DNA from: Streptomyces sp. NRRL F-5123
GTDB taxonomy: Bacteria > Actinomycetota > Actinomycetes > Streptomycetales > Streptomycetaceae
Reading direction: 5' to 3'
NCBI RefSeq assembly: GCF_000721495.1
Contig: NZ_JOHY01000071.1
Span: forward strand, 1 to 41,102
DNA length: 41,102 nucleotides
This document shows positions 26,856 through 34,700 of this stretch, piece after piece. The notes beneath the pieces are model-generated. The model made no database searches, was not told where the DNA came from, and saw only the letters and a program-made list of their open reading frames with translations. Both the position numbers and the translations under genes were made by a program. Each line of letters opens with the position of its first letter. Positions within the stretch are counted from its first letter, which is position 1.

Positions 26856-27233
26856 ATGTCACGCAGGAGCGGCAAGGCCCGCCGCCTGCTGGTCGGCGAG
26901 GCTGCGTACCGCTGGTCGGTACGGCACCGGCACCACGTCCCTGACGCGGGCGGCTACGACGACTGCACGGAGGTCGTCACGCTGCGCCGCGACGGCGCCC
27001 GCGGCGCGGTGCGCGTCAGCTTCGCGGGCGGCCCCGGCCACTACGTCCCGGACGGCATCCTGCACTCCGGCGCCGTCGGCACGGACGAGGGCTTCCTCAA
27101 CCTCCACGAGCCCGGCACCGCCCGCGCCCTCCTCGACGAGGCGCTGTCCCGCGGCTGGGACCCCGACGTCCCGTCCCCGCTGCTCCTCGACGGCTGGGCC
27201 CTCTTCACCGCCGTCCGCGCCCGCACGGCGTGA
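26856..27233 (+). CDS. Conserved-looking protein of unknown function, coupled to the CPT-like gene
   Basis: 125 residues, basic N-terminus (MSRRSGKARRLLVGEAAYRW), no signal peptide or membrane helix. Its pattern reads as beta-rich: YRWSVRHRH, then TEVVTLRRDG, then GAVRVSFAGGPGHY, then an alpha-helical end with GTARALLDEALSRGWDPD. I do not recognise the family. AAGGAG lies 5 nt before the ATG, 9 nt after the CPT-like stop, so the two are co-transcribed and possibly co-functional. Confidence 0.6.
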   Translation: MSRRSGKARRLLVGEAAYRWSVRHRHHVPDAGGYDDCTEVVTLRRDGARGAVRVSFAGGPGHYVPDGILHSGAVGTDEGFLNLHEPGTARALLDEALSRGWDPDVPSPLLLDGWALFTAVRARTA

Positions 27234-27274
27234 GGGCGGCCGTTTCGTTCAAGCCGCGCGCGGGCGGGCCGCAC

Positions 27275-27280
27275 TAGCGT
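27275..27280 (+). promoter_or_regulatory. -10 box TAGCGT placed for a leaderless mRNA
   Basis: TAGCGT ends 7 nt before the ATG of the SRPBCC gene and there is no Shine–Dalgarno beyond the GGCGGG immediately adjacent to the ATG. The spacing predicts transcription starting at the start codon. Confidence 0.45.
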
Positions 27281-27287
27281 CGGCGGG

Positions 27288-27698
27288 ATGAACAGCCCTT
27301 CGCACGAGTCCCGCCACGTCGCCGTCCGCATCGCCCGCCCCGCCGCGGAGGTCTACGCGTACGCCGCCGACCCCGCCCACCTCCCCGCCTGGGCGCACGG
27401 CCTCAGCGGCGCGATCCGCCACGAGGGCGGGGTCTGGGTCGCCGACTCCCCCATGGGTCGGGTGACCGTCGCCTTCGCCCCGCCCAACCCCTTCGGCGTC
27501 CTCGACCACGACGTGACCCTCCCCTCCGGCGAGACCGTCCACAACCCCGTCCGCGTCCTCCCCGACGGCGACTCCGCCAGCGAGGTCGTCTTCACCCTCC
27601 GCCGCCTCCCCGGCGTGACGCGGGCCGACTTCGAGCACGACGCCGCCATCGTCACGGCGGACCTGGAGCGGCTGCGGGGGGTGCTGGAGGCGAACTGA
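27288..27698 (+). CDS. SRPBCC-superfamily protein
   Basis: 136 residues with the START/polyketide-cyclase-like pattern. The N-terminal strand is RHVAVRIARPAAEVYAYAAD, then PAHLPAWAHGLSGAIR. GRVTVAFAPPNPFGVLDHDV follows, and a long C-terminal helix is preceded by FTLRRLPGVTRADFEHDAA. Such proteins bind hydrophobic ligands in a helix-grip cavity; the ligand cannot be told. It is a single gene, convergent with the CMD gene, with a hairpin between them. Confidence 0.7.
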   Translation: MNSPSHESRHVAVRIARPAAEVYAYAADPAHLPAWAHGLSGAIRHEGGVWVADSPMGRVTVAFAPPNPFGVLDHDVTLPSGETVHNPVRVLPDGDSASEVVFTLRRLPGVTRADFEHDAAIVTADLERLRGVLEAN

Positions 27699-27743
27699 GG
27701 GGCGGGCGGGCGGAGTTGGCGGAACGCGGGCACGTCGGCGCAC

Positions 27744-27769
27744 GGCCGGACGCGCGTCCCGGTCCGGCC
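27744..27769. terminator. Hairpin between convergent SRPBCC and CMD genes
   Basis: GGCCGGA (27744–27750) pairs with TCCGGCC (27763–27769); the loop contains an inner palindrome ggacgcgcgtcc at 27748–27759. It is suitable as a bidirectional terminator. Confidence 0.5.
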
Positions 27770-27778
27770 GGGGGCCGC

Positions 27779-28228
27779 TCACCAGGTGGTGCCGGCCTGG
27801 GTGCCGTTCACGCGGTTGAGGCGGTTGAAGAAGTTGGTCAGGGCTGTCTCCAGGATGATCGCGGCGAGCTGGGACTCGGTGAAGTGGGACGCGGCCGCGG
27901 TGCGGATCTCCGGGGTGACGGCGGGGGCGCCGTCCTGGAGCCGGGTGGCGGCCTCGGCGAGGGTGAGGGCGGCGCGCTCGGCGGTGCTGAAGAAGGGGGT
28001 CTCCCGCCAGGCCGCCACGGCGTGCAGCCGCTCCTCGGACTCGCCGTGCTTCTTCGCCGCCGCGACACCCGCGTGGACGCAGGGGCTGCACCCGTTGATC
28101 TGGCTGACCCGCACGTGGACGAGAGCGAGCAGCCGCGGGTCGGCGCCGCCGTCCTGGACGGCCTTCGTGAGGTGCCGGATTCCGGTGATCACGTCGGGGT
28201 GGGGGACGCCGGTGGCGCGTGCTTCCAT
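27779..28228 (-). CDS. Carboxymuconolactone decarboxylase/AhpD-fold protein
   Basis: 149 residues. The redox motif CSPCVHAGVAAAKKH (CxxC with a His three residues later) in an all-helical frame is the AhpD/CMD signature, suggesting a peroxidase- or disulfide-type activity. I chose the ATG at 28226–28228 because AAAGGAG lies 9–10 nt upstream; the frame continues upstream but is Arg-rich and unlike the family. It is divergent from an ECF41-like sigma-factor gene, the classic neighbour and usual target of that sigma group. Confidence 0.85.
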   Translation of the reverse strand: MEARATGVPHPDVITGIRHLTKAVQDGGADPRLLALVHVRVSQINGCSPCVHAGVAAAKKHGESEERLHAVAAWRETPFFSTAERAALTLAEAATRLQDGAPAVTPEIRTAAASHFTESQLAAIILETALTNFFNRLNRVNGTQAGTTW

Positions 28229-28311
28229 CGGTTCTGCTCCTTTGCCGGTTACCCGTGCCCGGCCGGGCACGTCATCCCCCATGACGGAGCGGTTCCGAGG
28301 GAGGTAACGGC
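28229..28311. promoter_or_regulatory. Divergent CMD/sigma-factor promoter region with palindromes
   Basis: The 83-nt gap contains a perfect 18-bp palindrome cgtgcccggccgggcacg (28254–28271), overlapped at its end by an inverted repeat GTCAT-N5-ATGAC (28271–28285). ECF41 target promoters are reported as TGTCACA…CGTC; the -35 part is not present in that form here. The palindrome could be an operator or a transcript hairpin. Confidence 0.45.
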
Positions 28312-29244
28312 ATGCCCGGCAGCAGCACCGCCGACACGTTGGCCGAGGTGTTCGAGGGGCAGCGCGCGCGGCTGCACGCCGTCGCCCACCGCATGCTCGG
28401 CTCGCACGCCGACGCCGAGGACGTCGTCCAGGAGGCGTGGCTGCGGCTGTCCCGGCAGGACGCACCGGCGATCGGCAACCTCCCCGGCTGGCTCACCACC
28501 GTCGTCGGCCGGATCAGCCTCGACGTGCTGCGCACCCGCCGCTCCCGCCCGCAGGCGTCGTACGACGACGGGTGGCCCGAGCTGGCGGTGCGCGCCGACG
28601 ACGGGGCCGGGCCCGAGGACGGCGCGGCGCTCGCCGACGCGCTCGGCGCGGGGCTGCTGGTCGTCCTGGCGTCGCTGCGGCCGGACGAGCGGCTGGCGTT
28701 CGTGCTGCACGACCTCTTCGCGGTGCCCTTCGCCGAGATCGCCCGCATCCTGGGGCGTTCCGCCGCCGCGGCCAAGATGCTCGGCAGCCGCGCCCGCGCG
28801 AAGGTCCAGGCCGCGCAGCCCCCGGCGGCGGCCGCCGGCCCCGGGCAGCGGCAGGTGGTCGACGCCTTCCTCGCCGCATCCCGCGACGGCGACTTCGCGG
28901 GCCTGCTGCGCGTCCTGGACCCGCAGGTGCGGCTGACCGTCGACACGGCCGACGGCCAGGTCGTCGCCCTGGGCGCGACCCGCGTGGCGAGCGGTGCCCG
29001 CACGGGGGCGGATGCCGCGGGGCGGGGACGGGCGGTGCAGGTGCTGGTGCGGGTGCCCGTGGCGGGCGGAGTGCCGGACGGGACCGCCGGACCGGTGTGG
29101 CTCCCGGGCTTCCTGGCGTGGCGCCCGGACGGCTCACCGCTGACGCTCGCGGCCTTCGCCGTGGCCGACGGCCGGATCACCGCGATCCGGATGGTGACCG
29201 ACCCCGCGCTGCTGGCGTCGCTGGAACTGCCCGCCCCCGTGTGA
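28312..29244 (+). CDS. ECF41-like RNA polymerase sigma factor with SnoaL-like C-terminal domain
   Basis: 310 residues. Sigma region 2 spans about 16–80 (HAVAHRMLGSHADAEDVVQE) and region 4 about 118–168 (LRPDERLAFVLHDLFAVPFA, with the helix-turn-helix AEIARILGRSAAAAKMLGSR). A NTF2/SnoaL-like domain spans about 178–300. ECF41 factors use this tail as a built-in regulator instead of an anti-sigma factor. The linker retains WPE (88–90), a reduced version of the WLPEP motif, and the C-terminal NPDKL-type motif appears as TDPALL. RBS GGGAGGTAA. Its divergent CMD partner supports the assignment. Confidence 0.85.
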   Translation: MPGSSTADTLAEVFEGQRARLHAVAHRMLGSHADAEDVVQEAWLRLSRQDAPAIGNLPGWLTTVVGRISLDVLRTRRSRPQASYDDGWPELAVRADDGAGPEDGAALADALGAGLLVVLASLRPDERLAFVLHDLFAVPFAEIARILGRSAAAAKMLGSRARAKVQAAQPPAAAAGPGQRQVVDAFLAASRDGDFAGLLRVLDPQVRLTVDTADGQVVALGATRVASGARTGADAAGRGRAVQVLVRVPVAGGVPDGTAGPVWLPGFLAWRPDGSPLTLAAFAVADGRITAIRMVTDPALLASLELPAPV

Positions 29245-29400
29245 GCGGGCCGGTGCGCCGCCCCGGCGGGCTGCGCGCGGAGCACTCACCGGACGGGCGA
29301 AGCCCCCGGCCCCGGCGGGCCGGATCGCCCGCATGGTCCCGCATTCCCGGCGCGGGCAGTCCGGCGCGTATTCCCCTCGCCGGTCGCGGCCCCGGGTGGC

Positions 29401-29406
29401 TACGGT
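29401..29406 (+). promoter_or_regulatory. -10 box TACGGT placed for a leaderless mRNA
   Basis: TACGGT ends 6 nt before the ATG at 29413, with no Shine–Dalgarno between them. The -35 region is not recognisable. Confidence 0.5.
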
Positions 29407-29412
29407 CGGGCG

Positions 29413-30276
29413 ATGCGGATACTCCATCTCTCGGACACCCACCTGGACCGGCACGCCGCCCCCGACGCCGACGGTGCCGACGGGACGGCCGCGCTGCGGC
29501 TGCTGCTCGCCGAGCTGGGGCACCTCGACGGGATCGGCGCGGTCGTCGTCACCGGGGACGTCGCGGACGACGGCTCGCGGGAGGCGTACGGGCGTACGCA
29601 CGAGCTGCTCAGCGCGTACGCGGGCCCGCGCGGGGCCCGCGTCCTCTACGCGACCGGCAACCACGACGACCGCGCCGCCTTCGCCGACGTGCTCGGCAGC
29701 GGGCACGCCGAGCCCGACGCGGTGTACGACGGCCCGGCGGGCGAGCGCGCCGCGGCCAGCACGGTGCAGGGGTACCGGCTGGTCACCCTCGACTCGCTCG
29801 TCCCCGGCAAGGGCTACGGCCACCTGTCCGCGGGCCAGCTCGACTGGCTGCGCGGCCTGCTGGCCGCGCCCGCGCCGCACGGCACGGTGCTGGCCTTCCA
29901 CCACCCGCCCCTGGCGCTGCCCTCCGTCGAGGTCCAGCGCGTCTTCGGGCTGCGCAACGCCGCGGAGCTGGCCACCGCGATCGACGGCACGGACGTCGGC
30001 CTCGTCCTGTGCGGCCACTTCCATCTCCAGCTCACGGGCCGCCTCGGGCAGGCGACCGTCTGGGTCACGCCCGGCGTCGTGACGCGCATCGACCTGACCG
30101 CGCCGCCCGGCACCGAGCGCGCCGTCCACGGCCCGTCCGCGACCCTCGTCGACCTCGCGGCCCCGTACGGCCCTCTCCTGCACACCCTGCACGCGCGCGA
30201 CCCGCGCATGGGCGCGACCGTCTACGAGGCCGACGCCCCCGAGATGAGCGAGGTCATCGCCCGCCTCGGGCTGTGA
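29413..30276 (+). CDS. Calcineurin-like metallophosphoesterase (CpdA / class III cyclic-nucleotide phosphodiesterase type)
   Basis: 287 residues with the complete dimetal motif set: Asp8 and His10 in LSDTHLD, Asp49 in VVTGDVADDG, GNHD (82–85), His in LAFHHPPL, and the terminal GHFHLQ. Members of this group hydrolyse 3',5'-cAMP or other phosphodiesters in the cytosol. cAMP matters for Streptomyces germination and antibiotic production, so cAMP turnover is a reasonable inference but not shown. It is a monocistronic, probably leaderless gene convergent with the HAD gene. Confidence 0.85.
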   Translation: MRILHLSDTHLDRHAAPDADGADGTAALRLLLAELGHLDGIGAVVVTGDVADDGSREAYGRTHELLSAYAGPRGARVLYATGNHDDRAAFADVLGSGHAEPDAVYDGPAGERAAASTVQGYRLVTLDSLVPGKGYGHLSAGQLDWLRGLLAAPAPHGTVLAFHHPPLALPSVEVQRVFGLRNAAELATAIDGTDVGLVLCGHFHLQLTGRLGQATVWVTPGVVTRIDLTAPPGTERAVHGPSATLVDLAAPYGPLLHTLHARDPRMGATVYEADAPEMSEVIARLGL

Positions 30277-30394
30277 CGCGGCGGGGCCGCAGCCGTACAC
30301 AGCCGCCCGCGGCCCGCACGACCAAAGCGACCGGCACCGCGACCGGAGGTCATCGCCCGCCTCCGGCCATGACACCAGCACGACCGGCACCGCG
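30251..30394 (+). repeat. Short direct repeats at and after the phosphoesterase 3' end
   Basis: Seventeen nucleotides from the end of the gene (aggtcatcgcccgcctc, 30251–30267) recur exactly at 30347–30363 in the noncoding tail. The segment cgaccggcaccgcg also occurs twice (30328–30341 and 30381–30394). The rest of the interval to 30465 shows no gene. Confidence 0.55.
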
Positions 30395-30465
30395 CCGGAA
30401 TGCGGCGAGCACACTCAGCGCCGCCCGCCCGCAGCGCCTCGGCCCGCCCGGCGTGAGGTTCGGGC

Positions 30466-31155
30466 TCAGCCGGTGGCGGCGGCGACCACTTCCGAGAGGG
30501 AGCCGAAGCAGGGGCCCGGCCAGTCGTCCTCGCGGGCGTGGGCGTCGTTGGCCGCCCAGTCGTCGGCGCGCAGCATCACCGCCGTCATGCCCTGCGCCGC
30601 CGCGCCGGTCAGCTCGCTGCCGCCGCCGTCGCCGACGTAGAGGCAGGAGGCGGGGTCGGTGTCCAGGGCCGCCGCTATCCGCCGGAAGAGCTGCGGGGCG
30701 GGCTTGCGGTGGCCCTCGCTGCAGGACAGGACGGCCGCGTCCACGAGCCCTGCGAGCGGCAACTCCTTCCAGCTCACGGCGAGTTCGACCGTGCAGTCAC
30801 TCAGGACGCCGATCCGTACGCCCGCGCCGCGCAGGCGCTCCAGCGTCGGGACGGCGTCCTCGCGCAGCACCAGCAGCTCCCGCTGGCAGGCGAGCCTGAC
30901 CGCGGCGGCCGCCGCGACCGCGTCCTCGCCGGGTTCGACCCCGCAGCGCCGGGCGAGCGTACGGATCGTCTCCGGCAGGTCACCCAGCGCGCCGACGGCC
31001 CGCTCCGGGAAGGAGGCGTTCAGCGCCTCCCGCCACTGCCCCGCGGGAATCCCCAGCGGGACCGCTCCCAGCGCCGCGTGTCCGTCCCAGACCGCGGTGG
31101 GCGTGCTCGGGGTGAGGGTGCCGTAGAAATCGAAGATCACGGTGGGAAAGGCCAT
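30466..31155 (-). CDS. HAD-superfamily hydrolase
   Basis: 229 residues. Motif I is DFYGTLT with nucleophile Asp9, motif II is VLSDCT, motif III Lys is in GHRKPAPQLF, and motif IV is YVGDGGGSE. The second aspartate of the phosphatase DxD is Tyr11, as in L-2-haloacid dehalogenases (DxYGTL) and some other HAD groups. A helical cap lies between motifs I and II. The substrate is unknown. The start is supported by a TAGCGT box 6 nt upstream, suggesting a leaderless transcript. Confidence 0.82.
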   Translation of the reverse strand: MAFPTVIFDFYGTLTPSTPTAVWDGHAALGAVPLGIPAGQWREALNASFPERAVGALGDLPETIRTLARRCGVEPGEDAVAAAAAVRLACQRELLVLREDAVPTLERLRGAGVRIGVLSDCTVELAVSWKELPLAGLVDAAVLSCSEGHRKPAPQLFRRIAAALDTDPASCLYVGDGGGSELTGAAAQGMTAVMLRADDWAANDAHAREDDWPGPCFGSLSEVVAAATG

Positions 31156-31161
31156 GCCGGG

Positions 31162-31167
31162 ACGCTA
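31162..31167 (-). promoter_or_regulatory. -10 box TAGCGT for a leaderless HAD transcript
   Basis: On the minus strand TAGCGT ends 6 nt before the ATG at 31155, with no Shine–Dalgarno in between. Confidence 0.5.
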
Positions 31168-31283
31168 CCGGGTGCGCGGACCGCTCGGCCTTCGCGTCAC
31201 AGCGGTGCCGCCCGCGGGGCCGCAGCGCGTACGCGGGTGGCCCCGGATCGGCCCCCACGCCCGCCGGGCGGCCGTGCGCCGGT

Positions 31284-31307
31284 GGGGCCGGCCGCCGTAC
31301 CGGCCCC
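31284..31307 (-). terminator. Hairpin after the small membrane-protein gene
   Basis: An 8-bp perfect stem (31284–31291 with 31300–31307) with an 8-nt loop, 3 nt beyond the stop codon. Confidence 0.6.
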
Positions 31308-31310
31308 GCG

Positions 31311-31583
31311 TCAGTGGCGCGACCTGCGCCATGCCACTGCGCCGCGCACCACACTGATCACGAAGAGCAGCAGCGCGACCCCGGCGAGTATCTCCAGGAA
31401 CCACTTGTGGTCGGTGATGGAGTCCGACGCCCACCACGCCAGCAGGGCGGACGTGATCAGGTAGAGGGGCGCCATGATCAGCGCCATGCGCACCCGGGGG
31501 TCGCGGGCGCGGGGGCGGGCGTGGGCCGGGCCGCCCTTGGTCCGCTCGGTGTCCTCCGCCGGGGGCTTGTACATCGTGGTCAC
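31311..31583 (-). CDS. Small two-helix membrane protein, function unknown
   Basis: 90 residues. A charged hydrophilic N-terminus (MTTMYKPPAEDTERTKGGPA) is followed by two hydrophobic segments, about 33–52 (ALIMAPLYLITSALLAWWAS) and 63–83 (FLEILAGVALLLFVISVVRG), and a basic end. Both ends are predicted cytoplasmic. I chose the GTG at 31583 because GAAGGAGG lies 6 nt upstream; an upstream in-frame opening has no such signal. I do not recognise a family and assign no function. Confidence 0.65.
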   Translation of the reverse strand: MTTMYKPPAEDTERTKGGPAHARPRARDPRVRMALIMAPLYLITSALLAWWASDSITDHKWFLEILAGVALLLFVISVVRGAVAWRRSRH

Positions 31584-31695
31584 GGCAGCCTCCTTCGCTC
31601 CTGGCTTCGGACAAAACGTGACCAAAGCCATGACCCTCGGCTTACCGGCAGGCGGCGTCGCAAACCGCGGCCATGAACCGGTGCGAGGTGGGAGG

Positions 31696-31733
31696 GGCCG
31701 GCCCCGGCGCACACGGGTGCGCCGGGGCCGGCC
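31696..31733 (-). terminator. Perfect 17-bp hairpin downstream of the GH59 gene
   Basis: Arms 31696–31712 and 31717–31733 are exactly complementary with a 4-nt loop, 18 nt beyond the stop codon of the glycoside hydrolase. Confidence 0.85.
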
Positions 31734-31751
31734 GTGGAGGTGCGGGCGGGA

Positions 31752-34700
31752 TCAGCTCGCGCAGGTCAGCCGCGGCTCCGCCCAGTCCGCGTGGTCGTGG
31801 GCGTTGCCGTCACCGCCGTCGTCGGCGACCAGGTCGAGCTGCTGGACGCCGGTCACGTCGGCGTCCAGCGCGACGCCCGGCGTGTCGCCGGTGACCACCG
31901 GCGTGCCGGCGATCGTCTTCCCGTCGGCGACCAGGTGGAAGCCCACGGAGCCGTAGGGCGCGACCTCGTCGTCGATGCCGACCGTGGCGGTGAACCGGGT
32001 GCAGTTGCCGCCGAGGAAGAACGCCACGTCACTGCCCGCGTGGACGCCGATCCCCTTGGTGTAGGCCGTACCGCGCAGCGTGATCGGGCCGCCGTCGCCC
32101 GCCGCCTGCTCGCCGTTGGACAGGTCGCGTTCGACCGGCCCCCAGCCGTTGGTGGCGGAGACGAACGACAGGTCGCTGAGGTACGGGGTACCGGTGGGCG
32201 CCGGGATCGGCACGGTGGTGGCCGCCGAGCCGTACGTCCAGTGCCGCACGCCGCCGCGCGCGTAGCGGCCGAGCGGCGAGAACGCCGCGGACACCGGGGA
32301 GTCCGCGGCGGTCGGCGCGGTGACGGTCCAGGTGACACTGACCGTCCGGCCCGCGGGGACCTCGGGGAAGACCGTCGGCCCGGCGGGCGTCGCGGTCCAG
32401 CCCGCGGGCGCGCCCGGCGTCAGCTCCAGGTCCGTGACGGCGGGCGCGGAGGCCGGGTTGGTGAACGTGACCCGCTCGGTGGCGGTCGCCCCCCGCTCGA
32501 TCCGCTCCGGCAGCGTCGCCGTCACGGTCGCGGGCGCCGCGGTGTGGGCGTGCACGGGCGTGATCCGCAGGTTGTCGAACTCGTCGGTCAGGTAGCCGAC
32601 GACGCCGATCCCGACCTGCCCGGCCGCGTACGAGGCGTCGTCCACGGCCCCCACCCGGCTGCCGTCGACGAGCGCGGTGATCGTGGTGCCGTCGAAGCCG
32701 AGGCCGAGGGTGTGCCAGCTGTGGACGCCCAGCGCCTTCGCGGTGCCCTCGGCGAGGGTGGTGAGTCCGCCCGTGGTGCTGCTCTTCACGATCGACCAGC
32801 GCCCGCTGTCGGCCACCCGCAGGAAGTACCCGGCCTGGTGGGACTGCGGCCGCTGCTGCTGACCCGCCCGGCCCAGCAGTTCGACGGTGCCCGCCTGCTC
32901 CATGTACACGTCCGACGTGACGGTGTAGTCCGTCCAGGAGGTGTCCCCGAGCAGCGCGAAGGCATCGCTGTCGTCCTGCCACTCGATGGGCTGCTGCGCG
33001 GCCATCTGCCGTACGCACCCGCCCGCCCGGCCGCCGTCGCAGCGCGCCGTCTCGAACGAGCCCTGCATGTCGGACAGGTACCGGGCCTCCTGGTTGGGGG
33101 TGGCCCGGTCGAAGGAGTCGGTGTAGGGCAGCGCCAGGTCGGCCGGGCGCGGGCTGGCGGCCGTGCCCTTGCCCTGGCCGGTGGTGGTCGTCAGCGAGTA
33201 GACGTACCCGGGCTCGAAGGTGAAGGAGTAGTGCCCGTCCTGCGGGGTGAGGTCCGCGGTGTGCGCGAACTGCTGTGCGGGATCGGTCGATTGGAGACTC
33301 GTCGCCCACACGTGGACCGTTCCGGTCGGCAGCCCGCCGGAGAGCGTGAAGTGCGCGGTCTGCGGGGCGTTCGCCGTCGAGGTCTCGACGATCGTGCTGT
33401 ACGCGGACGCGTCCGGCGACCGCAGGGTGACGAAGCTGCCGTTCGCCCGGTCGCCTGCGAGGTAGCCGCTTGCCGCGTCGACGAACGACCAGCCCGGCTC
33501 GGTGACCTGGGTGACCTGCGCCGTCGCCCACAGGCTCGTGCCCAGGCTGTACGCGCCGGACCACGGCTGCGACGCCACCGCGAGGCCCACCGTGTCGTAC
33601 GGCAGGTTCGGGTAGACCGCGGCGAGCAGCGGCCAGTTGAGGTAGGAGGTGAACTTGCCGTCGATGTAGCCGCGGGTGATGGAGCGGATCAGCGGGCCGG
33701 AGCCCGCGTCGTCGTCCTGGGAACCGTTCTCGCTGGCCCACAGCGGCTTGCCGGTCGCCTTGGCGTTCGCGGAGCTGTCGCAGGTGGTGGCGCTGCCGCC
33801 GTCGCCGCCCTCGCACGGGTAGTGCGCGCCCACGATGTCGACGGCCTTGTCGAAGGCGGGGTCCTTGAGCATCTCGTCGGCCACGTCGAGACCCGAGTCG
33901 GCGCCGACCACCTGGATCGGCAGGTGCGCGGCGGCGAGTGCCGCGTGGAGCTTCTCGTACCAGGCGGTGTCGTAGCCGCGCTCGTTCCAGCCGCCGAGGT
34001 AGTCCATGGCCAGTCCGTGCTGCTTGGCGCAGCCGAGCCAGGTCGTCAGGTAGTCGATCATGTCCTGGGACCAGAAGTTCCCGCCGCCGGTGGTGCCGGA
34101 GGTGTTGCCGATCCAGCCGGGCGCGCCCCAGGCCAGGGCGTAGAGCTTGATGTCCGGGTTGCGCTTCCTGGCCTGCTCCATGAGCCACCACTCGTAGCCG
34201 CTGGTGCAGTTCACCGCGCCCTTGGTGTGCTCGATGCTGGGCTCGGAGCCGTCGGTGGAGTTGGTGTCGCCGCCGATCTCGACCTTGAGCATCTGGAGGG
34301 ACGCGCCGTAGCCGGGCGTGAAGAGGTAGTCCAGGATGCGGCTGCGCTGCGGCTCGGGGTAGTCGATGAGCAGCCGCGAGTTGCCGCCGCCGCCGCTGAT
34401 CGCGCCGATGCCGTCGAAGGTGCGGCCTGTGCCGGTGCCGTCGAGCGGGATGTCGGTCTCGCCGGGCGGCGGCGCCTGGCCGTCGAACTCGGCCCGGTCC
34501 ACGACCACGGCGGTCCCGGTGGCCGCGGGGTTCTTGCGGCCGGTCCAGGCGACGGTGAACGTGTGGGGGCCGTCGGCGAGTTCAGGGCTCGTCCACAGGG
34601 CGGCGTCGCCGGTGCGGGAGGCGCTGTAGAAGTCCACGTCGACCGGCGTGCCGCCGTCCACGGACACCGCGCCGATGCCGTGGCCGGGGTCGGTCACCCC

